Source of the DNA: Deltaproteobacteria bacterium
GTDB lineage: Bacteria > Desulfobacterota > Desulfobulbia > Desulfobulbales > Desulfocapsaceae
Length of the DNA stretch: 47,138 bases
Direction: 5' to 3'
NCBI GenBank assembly: GCA_026388715.1
Contig: JAPLJF010000023.1
Location: 1-47,138 of the forward strand
The notes under the pieces are model-generated. The model searched no databases. It saw only the letters and a program-made list of their open reading frames with translations, and had not been told where the DNA came from. How positions within the stretch are numbered: the first letter of the stretch is position 1; each line of letters begins with the position of its first letter. Shown here piece after piece: positions 41,598 to 47,138 of this stretch. Position numbers and translations under genes: made by a program.

Positions 41598-44500
41598 TTG
41601 TCTTTATTTATTATGTTTAAAAAAATATTTTATTTATCATCTTTTTTTATCATTCTTGGTGCGTCAGGGGTTGGCTGGGCATTCTATTGGTTTGTGGTCT
41701 TGCATCCAGGGAATGAGATCGATCCCGCTAATATCCAGCGTATTTTGGGGAAGGAAACTCCTGTTTTTTATAGTGATGGCAAAACGAGACTGGGTGCTTT
41801 TTTTGATCAGGCCCATCGGCAATATGTGACGTATGAACAGATTCCTAAGGATTTTGTGAATGCCTTGGTGGCCTCTGAAGATAATAATTTTTTTTCCCAC
41901 TATGGCTTTGATCCGTTGGGAATTATGAGAGCAGCTCTTAAAAATTATCAGATGGGTCGGGTGGTGCAGGGTGGAAGCACTTTGACCCAGCAGACAGCAA
42001 AAAATCTTTTTAATCGGAGTGGGCGATCGTATCAGGCTAAAATCAAGGAACTGCTTTTTGCTCTCCGGTTAGAATATTATTATCCAAAAGAAAAAATCTT
42101 TGAGTTTTATGCGAATCAATTTTATGTGAGTGGTAATGGGCATGGCCTCGGGGTGGCGGCACGCTATTATTTTAATAAACCGGTGGAGAAGTTGTCACTG
42201 CTTGAGAGTGCCTTTATTGCGGGGAGTGTGAAGAAACCGAACTATTACAACCCGTTTATTAAAAAAACTGATGAAGCGGCAGTGGTAGCCCAAAATAAAG
42301 CTAATGTCCGGGTTCGCTATGTCCTTGAAAAGATGCATGAAGCAGGGAAAATTACCGATTCGCAATTTCATGAAGCGACCAGCAGTGCACTTGTATTTCA
42401 TCGAGGAACAATCGGGTACGCTCAGGATTATGTAATGGACATGGTGACCGATGCCGTCTCTACTCCAGATGTTATAGAAGCGTTAAGGGCCCAAGGAATA
42501 GATAACCTTGCCACCTCAGGATCGCGGGTTATCACTACCGTTGATGATGAGTTGCAGAAGCAGACCCTCTACTCGCTTCGTCAGGAGCTTTCTCGTTTGG
42601 ATGTGCGCTTGCGTGGATATGTTCGGGGCGAAGTGCAGAAAGAATTGCAGGGAACTGATTATGCAGGGGACATGTTGTTAAAAAAACATGCCTTTCTTTT
42701 TGGTACTATTACAGGGATTACAAAAACTACCGAGAAAGGTAAAACTTCAGTACGTGTTCAGGTAGATCTAGGGAGAAATTTAGGGACAGGGGTGATTCAG
42801 GAGCAAGGGCTCATGGGGTTGCTTACTGCTCAGATGAAATGGAAACAAGGTCGTTGGAGTGACGCCGGTGTAAAAGATCTGCCCTTGCTGTTGTCTGAAC
42901 TACGGGAAGGGGATCGCGCATGGGTCAGTGTTCAAGATATTGCTTCTGATGGTGCCGTAGCGCTTGAGTTAGAAAGATTTCCAAAAATTCAGGGTGGGGC
43001 CTTGATTCTTCAAGAGGGTATGATCAAGGCTATGGCTGGTGGCGTGGAGAATAGATTTTTTAATCGGGCAATTTATGCCAAACGCACCATGGGATCCGCC
43101 TTTAAACCTTTTGTCTATACCGCAGCCCTGCAACTTGGCTGGAATGCCACGGACCTGTTAAGCAACAAGAGAGATGTTTTTGTTTATCAGGGACAGCCTT
43201 ATTTTCCCAGACCTGATCACAAAAGTGAAAACAGCAAGGTTTCGATGAGTTGGGCCGGTGTGCATTCGGAAAATCTGGCCTCTGTTTGGTTACTCTATCA
43301 CCTTTGTGACCATTTGAGTATGAAGCAGTTTCAAGATGTTGCAGCCCATGTTGGTTTGTCTCCCAAAAATCTCTCCGGGGAGACAGAATCATACGAGGCT
43401 TATGTGGCCAAAATCAGGGATCGACACGGTATTGTCATTAACCGGGCCGTACTTGAAAAGGCGGCTTTTGATCAGGCTGTCGCCAATCTGGAAACGGATT
43501 TTATTTTTGAAAATCGTCTTTCGGAATATGCGGTCATGAAAAATCTGCATTATGGGGTGGCAACTGCAGGTTCCTTGCCCAATATTGATGCACTGTTACA
43601 GGATAAGGGTATGACGGAGCCGGAAAGGCAGGAAATTTATTTACGGAAGTCTCTTCTGGCAGGTCAGAGCTATCTTGATCTTGTTGCCTTACAGCAGGAA
43701 ATGTTTTCTTATCGCCGTGAGATGGAAGACCCATGGACTTCTGCAGATTTGTTTACTGCTCGAGGAAGTCAAGGAAGGGCGTCGCTTTATTATGATTCAT
43801 TGCATGAACGCTACGTGTTTACTAAAAGGGGACAAACCGGAGCGCTGCAGGTGGTTGATGTAAAGCAGTTGCAAGAGTCTTTGCTTCAACAGGATGGCGC
43901 AGGGAGGGAAAAATTCTGGTCTGAAGTGTTGTTGGATTCCCTATTGTCTTCTGCGACTATAACTATGGTTCGCCAACAAGTTGATATTGAATTCAAGAGA
44001 TTAACTGCTTTGCCGTTATATAACTTAGATGTCTTGTCCTCGGTAAAAGATTTTAGAATATTAGTTGGGCTTCAATATCTTATTAAATTTACTAAAGAAC
44101 TTGGTGTTAAAAGTCAACTTGATCCTGTCCTCTCCTTTCCTCTTGGCTCTAATGTGGTGACTCTGCTTGAGTTTGTGCGGATGTATGAGGGGATTGTGAC
44201 TGGAGAGGTGGTCTTGAGTGAGGGGCAGGAGGAAGATTCCCGTGATTTGCTCGCCATTATTGATCGGATTGAATCTATAGATGGCGAGGTCCTTTATCAG
44301 CCTAAGCGTAAGCGCACCAGGCTTGTGGCTCCTGAGACATCACTTGTTGTTGGTCATATCCTGGAGAATATTGTAAAATTTGGAACAGGGCGTTATGCTG
44401 ATAAAAATGTTCGGTTGGCAGAAATAGACGAAGAAGCCAGTAAAAAATTTGCTGGCTTTGACCTGGCGATTCCACTTTTGGGAAAAACAGGGACAGCCAA

Positions 44501-44975
44501 CAATTATACCAATGCTTCATTTTTCGGTTATCTGCCAGGGTTAGCAGCTCAGGGAGGAGGGTTGGTGGCTAAGGGTGGGTATGCGGTTGGGGTGTATGTG
44601 GGTTTTGATGACAATGAAGATATGCGACGTTCTTCAACTAAAATTACTGGCTCGGAGGGTGCGCTGCCCACGTGGACTGAATTGGTTCGTGTATTGTTAA
44701 AGGAAAAAGGCTATGCGCAACAGCTTGATCCCGTTGAAATTTCTTTTTCTGGTCTTATCTTGCAGCGACCGCCGTTAGGTCAGTTGAATCTGGCGGTTAA
44801 AGCCGACCTTGGGGGAATATTGCCGTCCCATGTCAGCGAAGTGGACGTGAAAAATCGCTTGATCCCCTCGATTATGACCTTTGGTGAACTGGATAATGCC
44901 GGAGTATTTGTGCCGGCGAGGCAGTACCTTCCTTATTGGAAGGCTAATGAGCCTTCTGCCAGTGCTGATTTGTGA
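41598..44975 (+). CDS. Class A penicillin-binding protein (glycosyltransferase and transpeptidase) with a long insertion
   Basis: The 1125-residue protein has an N-terminal transmembrane helix (about 12-35), a GT51 domain with EDNNFFSHYG (from E94) and GGSTLTQQTAKNLF (from 125), and a transpeptidase domain with the nucleophile motif SAFK (S500), SEN (557-559) and KTGT (K963). The 400 residues between SEN and KTG are well above the usual spacing and include a segment of about 250 residues (about 590-840) with no PBP motif; LGVKSQLDPVLSFPLG after it is the usual core again. All catalytic motifs are present, so it should polymerise and crosslink peptidoglycan in the periplasm. A TTG at 41598 follows an AAGG; the ATG at 41613 is the alternative start. 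A repeat-rich lipoprotein gene follows. Confidence 0.9.
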   Translation: MSLFIMFKKIFYLSSFFIILGASGVGWAFYWFVVLHPGNEIDPANIQRILGKETPVFYSDGKTRLGAFFDQAHRQYVTYEQIPKDFVNALVASEDNNFFSHYGFDPLGIMRAALKNYQMGRVVQGGSTLTQQTAKNLFNRSGRSYQAKIKELLFALRLEYYYPKEKIFEFYANQFYVSGNGHGLGVAARYYFNKPVEKLSLLESAFIAGSVKKPNYYNPFIKKTDEAAVVAQNKANVRVRYVLEKMHEAGKITDSQFHEATSSALVFHRGTIGYAQDYVMDMVTDAVSTPDVIEALRAQGIDNLATSGSRVITTVDDELQKQTLYSLRQELSRLDVRLRGYVRGEVQKELQGTDYAGDMLLKKHAFLFGTITGITKTTEKGKTSVRVQVDLGRNLGTGVIQEQGLMGLLTAQMKWKQGRWSDAGVKDLPLLLSELREGDRAWVSVQDIASDGAVALELERFPKIQGGALILQEGMIKAMAGGVENRFFNRAIYAKRTMGSAFKPFVYTAALQLGWNATDLLSNKRDVFVYQGQPYFPRPDHKSENSKVSMSWAGVHSENLASVWLLYHLCDHLSMKQFQDVAAHVGLSPKNLSGETESYEAYVAKIRDRHGIVINRAVLEKAAFDQAVANLETDFIFENRLSEYAVMKNLHYGVATAGSLPNIDALLQDKGMTEPERQEIYLRKSLLAGQSYLDLVALQQEMFSYRREMEDPWTSADLFTARGSQGRASLYYDSLHERYVFTKRGQTGALQVVDVKQLQESLLQQDGAGREKFWSEVLLDSLLSSATITMVRQQVDIEFKRLTALPLYNLDVLSSVKDFRILVGLQYLIKFTKELGVKSQLDPVLSFPLGSNVVTLLEFVRMYEGIVTGEVVLSEGQEEDSRDLLAIIDRIESIDGEVLYQPKRKRTRLVAPETSLVVGHILENIVKFGTGRYADKNVRLAEIDEEASKKFAGFDLAIPLLGKTGTANNYTNASFFGYLPGLAAQGGGLVAKGGYAVGVYVGFDDNEDMRRSSTKITGSEGALPTWTELVRVLLKEKGYAQQLDPVEISFSGLILQRPPLGQLNLAVKADLGGILPSHVSEVDVKNRLIPSIMTFGELDNAGVFVPARQYLPYWKANEPSASADL

Positions 44976-45148
44976 TAGTGGTGGCCTTACATTAATAGGC
45001 AAGGATATTTGTTTGATATTGCAGGGTGATTTCGGAGAGATTGCAGAAAAAGAACAATCTGCGTATATTGAGAACAGGTTCATTTGGAGAATGGTTGCGG
45101 TTTTTCTCTTGATTGTTATTTTTTATAAAAAAAACAAATAGATATATT

Positions 45149-46933
45149 ATGATTAAAGTAAAATCTGTATTGCTGGTTGTTTGTTGTTCAATGATAATGA
45201 GCGGGTGTTTTTATGAGCAAAAAAGGAAGATAAGCTCTGCCGCCCCGGTTGCATCCGAGCACTCTCAACCTTCAGACGCAACAGAGAGTGAAAACGGTGT
45301 AAGTAGGTCGGTTCCTGTTCAAGAGGCTGCCCTTCCTCGTCTGTCGACTCAACCTGTTGAGCGACCAGGCGTGGCAGTTGCTGACGCGGAGCGGATTATG
45401 CCATCTGTCGAGTATGTAACTGGCCGTATTTCTGAATATAATAAAAAGATAGATCGTTGGAGAAAGCGAGATAGTCAGGCTGCTGTTTTGCGGATACCGG
45501 CTGATGAATCTGAAAAAATGGTAGATTGTTTTCGGGAATTACAAAAAGTGTTGAACGGCTATAATCGACTGCATGATATCCTCTTGCGCCAGGGGTCGAT
45601 GCCGATAAATGGAACATTGAGCGCACAAGAAGTGTATGAGTTGCAGCAGAGCGACATCGCCTTTGTCGATGGATTCTGCGGTCAGGTTGTGGCTGGAGAG
45701 TCCAAGGGGTTGACAAAGAGTGAAGAGCCGGGCAATCTCTCTTCTGTTGAGGCTGTGATTGCACAACATGCCGCGAATGGGAAATTTGAGGAACTGGTAC
45801 AGGCTTGGAACCAGATGCCGGAGACAACAGCAGCCAAGGTGTCAATGAATACCAAGATATTATACGGAAAAGCCTTGATGGCGTTGCAGCAGGAAGAGGA
45901 GGCTATAAAGGTGTTTCGTCAGATGGTTGATCAGATGGCGAGCCCTGATGGCCAAGCTGCGGATCTTCTTTCGGTACGGAAAATTTTGGCTGATCTGTAT
46001 ACTGCCTCGGGTCACTATCGGGATGCAGAGGCGCAATATCTCGAAATATCAAAAGAATATAAGAATATGGTTAGTATTGAGGATTGGGCAATATTGCAAC
46101 GCTCCATGCTGACACAGGGTGAGCAGGGCGGGCCTGAGCTCAAGGACTATTCTGATCTGTTGAAAAATTATCTTGGTTTTAGCCCTGCCAGGGATGGTTA
46201 TACTGTGGTGTGGCAAGCGGATAAGTTTCTTCAGACTTATCCACATTCTCCAGTCGCGTCGAATGTGGATCTTATCAGGACTGCTGCTCGTGAACAGGCG
46301 GATAAGTGGTCCAATAAGACCTTGATAACGACGGATAAGCCTGCTGCAAAAAAACCTGATCAGGACGTATTAGTTAAACGTGAGACAACTCCTGAAGTTA
46401 TTGTTTCCTCACCAGCGATACAACCACAGATTTCCCCAAATTCAGGTGAGCCAACGACTACAAAGAAGGTTGAGAGTGAAGCAGTTAAACTCGAGAAGAC
46501 ACATGAGCTGGAACGTCGGTGGAAAGAGGGCATACGCTTAATGGAAGAGGCGCAGTATGATAAGGCTATTGAGATATTTACCCCCATGCTTGAAACTGAG
46601 TATGCAGCAAAGGCTGACAAGAAGATTGCCGAGGCGTCATTGCTTGCGGCTGAAGCTGAACGGCGCAAGGCGGCAGATTTTTTTATTCGTTTCACCAAGG
46701 CCCCTGATGTGGAAAGTAGGAAGAAATTATTAATTGAATCACGTAAATGTCTACTGGATATTCTGGTTAAATATCCAGAGGTGGAAATCACAGAGAAGGT
46801 TCGTGGTAATATTAAAAGAGTGGAAAAAGAAATGAATGCCATTGATCCTAATCTTATTCAGCAAACTGGTCGTGTTGGAGGTGAAGAACCAAAGGCTGTT
46901 GGAAAATCAACCCCGAAAGTTCCAGTCCCCTAA
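45149..46933 (+). CDS. Repeat-rich (TPR-like) lipoprotein downstream of the class A PBP
   Basis: From the ATG at 45149 the protein has 594 residues. The lipobox IMSGC gives a lipidated Cys at residue 20. A linker (20-85) is rich in Ser, Ala and Pro. Helical repeats follow: AVIAQHAANGKFEELVQAWN, ILYGKALMALQQEEEAIKVF and LADLYTASGHYRDAEAQYLE (about 205-310), consistent with TPR. After a second Pro/Lys-rich linker (about 400-445), another helical part (about 450-540) has EGIRLMEEAQYDKAIEIF. It would be a periplasm-facing outer-membrane lipoprotein. It lies downstream of the PBP gene on the same strand with a 173-base gap. No ribosome-binding site is visible. Confidence 0.85.
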   Translation: MIKVKSVLLVVCCSMIMSGCFYEQKRKISSAAPVASEHSQPSDATESENGVSRSVPVQEAALPRLSTQPVERPGVAVADAERIMPSVEYVTGRISEYNKKIDRWRKRDSQAAVLRIPADESEKMVDCFRELQKVLNGYNRLHDILLRQGSMPINGTLSAQEVYELQQSDIAFVDGFCGQVVAGESKGLTKSEEPGNLSSVEAVIAQHAANGKFEELVQAWNQMPETTAAKVSMNTKILYGKALMALQQEEEAIKVFRQMVDQMASPDGQAADLLSVRKILADLYTASGHYRDAEAQYLEISKEYKNMVSIEDWAILQRSMLTQGEQGGPELKDYSDLLKNYLGFSPARDGYTVVWQADKFLQTYPHSPVASNVDLIRTAAREQADKWSNKTLITTDKPAAKKPDQDVLVKRETTPEVIVSSPAIQPQISPNSGEPTTTKKVESEAVKLEKTHELERRWKEGIRLMEEAQYDKAIEIFTPMLETEYAAKADKKIAEASLLAAEAERRKAADFFIRFTKAPDVESRKKLLIESRKCLLDILVKYPEVEITEKVRGNIKRVEKEMNAIDPNLIQQTGRVGGEEPKAVGKSTPKVPVP

Positions 46934-47136
46934 AGCGTGCCGACAGGTACTTTCCCCGGCCGGGCAGCTTTGACCATAAAGCAAGATTGGGGATGCGGAC
47001 GAACATGTTTTGCAGTTACCTTGTTTTTTCCATTGACATGATCCAGTTGATTGAGTAGTTTGCCGCGGTCGCCGGGTGCGTCACATTTGATGTGCACCAT
47101 CCGGAGATAAGTAGAGAAGTGATAGGGCAGTAAAAC
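46930..47136 (-). CDS. C-terminal end of an unidentified minus-strand gene, cut by the window edge
   Basis: Read on the minus strand, the window end is open for 68 codons before a TAG at 46930-46932. The residues (for example KCDAPGDRGKLLNQLDHVNG, then RPHPQSCFMVKAARPGKV) have balanced composition and look like a real protein, but I do not recognise it. The last bases overlap the TAA of the convergent lipoprotein gene (46931-46933). Confidence 0.45.
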   Translation of the reverse strand, partial: VLLPYHFSTYLRMVHIKCDAPGDRGKLLNQLDHVNGKNKVTAKHVRPHPQSCFMVKAARPGKVPVGTL

Positions 47137-47138
47137 GA

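Noticed and set aside
44881..45141. Small frame between the PBP and the lipoprotein, ending in a hydrophobic segment (RMVAVFLLIVIFYKKNK)
   Set aside because: Most of the first part overlaps the PBP gene in another frame, no ribosome-binding site precedes any start, and the AT-rich tail easily gives hydrophobic codons. A small membrane protein cannot be fully excluded.

Overview
The window looks like a chromosomal segment of a Gram-negative, probably anaerobic bacterium of the Desulfobacterota (Desulfobulbales-like). This assignment is inference. It rests on several outer-membrane-type lipoproteins, a signal-peptide-bearing (periplasmic) CbiK-type cobaltochelatase of the kind known from sulfate reducers, a cobalamin riboswitch over a cobalt/corrinoid operon, and a nusA-infB-rbfA-nrnA-truB-rpsO-pnp gene order. 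No rRNA or other direct phylogenetic marker was available.

Layout. 1-6200: a small lipoprotein, an SDR-fold protein lacking the usual catalytic lysine, a secreted M16 zinc peptidase, a tandem universal stress protein and a PilZ c-di-GMP receptor. 6275-8401: a minus-strand lemA-TPM-TPM operon. 8555-13705: a promoter, cobalamin riboswitch and terminator controlling cbiK, a BtuCDF-type ABC importer and cbiL, apparently one unit for corrinoid/cobalt uptake and early corrin synthesis. 13706-17751: an accessory island in which three long, same-orientation, palindrome-rich repeats separate AT-rich genes (an unknown 382-aa protein and a DUF2157/DUF4824-like membrane pair). It resembles an integrase-less gene-cassette array. 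17752-21100: a membrane diguanylate cyclase (Cache-HAMP-PAS-PAS-GGDEF) and a secreted protein of unknown function.

21204-25808 is a minus-strand block of thrC, rsfS and topB. 26036-37739 starts with tRNA-Gly(CCC) and its promoter, followed by the conserved transcription/translation/RNA-decay cluster rimP, nusA, ylxR, infB, rbfA, nrnA-like, truB, rpsO, pnp, dut and an MBL-fold hydrolase, with RNA hairpins around rpsO and pnp. 37765-39326 holds yhbY and a TraB/PrgY membrane protein on the minus strand. 39613-46933 is a cell-wall cluster: an MltD-like lytic transglycosylase with three LysM domains, divergent from a class A penicillin-binding protein with an unusually long insertion, followed by a repeat-rich (TPR-like) lipoprotein that could be its partner. 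The C-terminus of an unidentified minus-strand gene closes the window.

The most interesting non-coding signals are a dispersed ~100-bp palindromic intergenic repeat (three clear copies plus one diverged), the attC-like repeats of the accessory island with a second palindromic element inserted in one of them, and mutually exclusive hairpins downstream of the cobalamin riboswitch.
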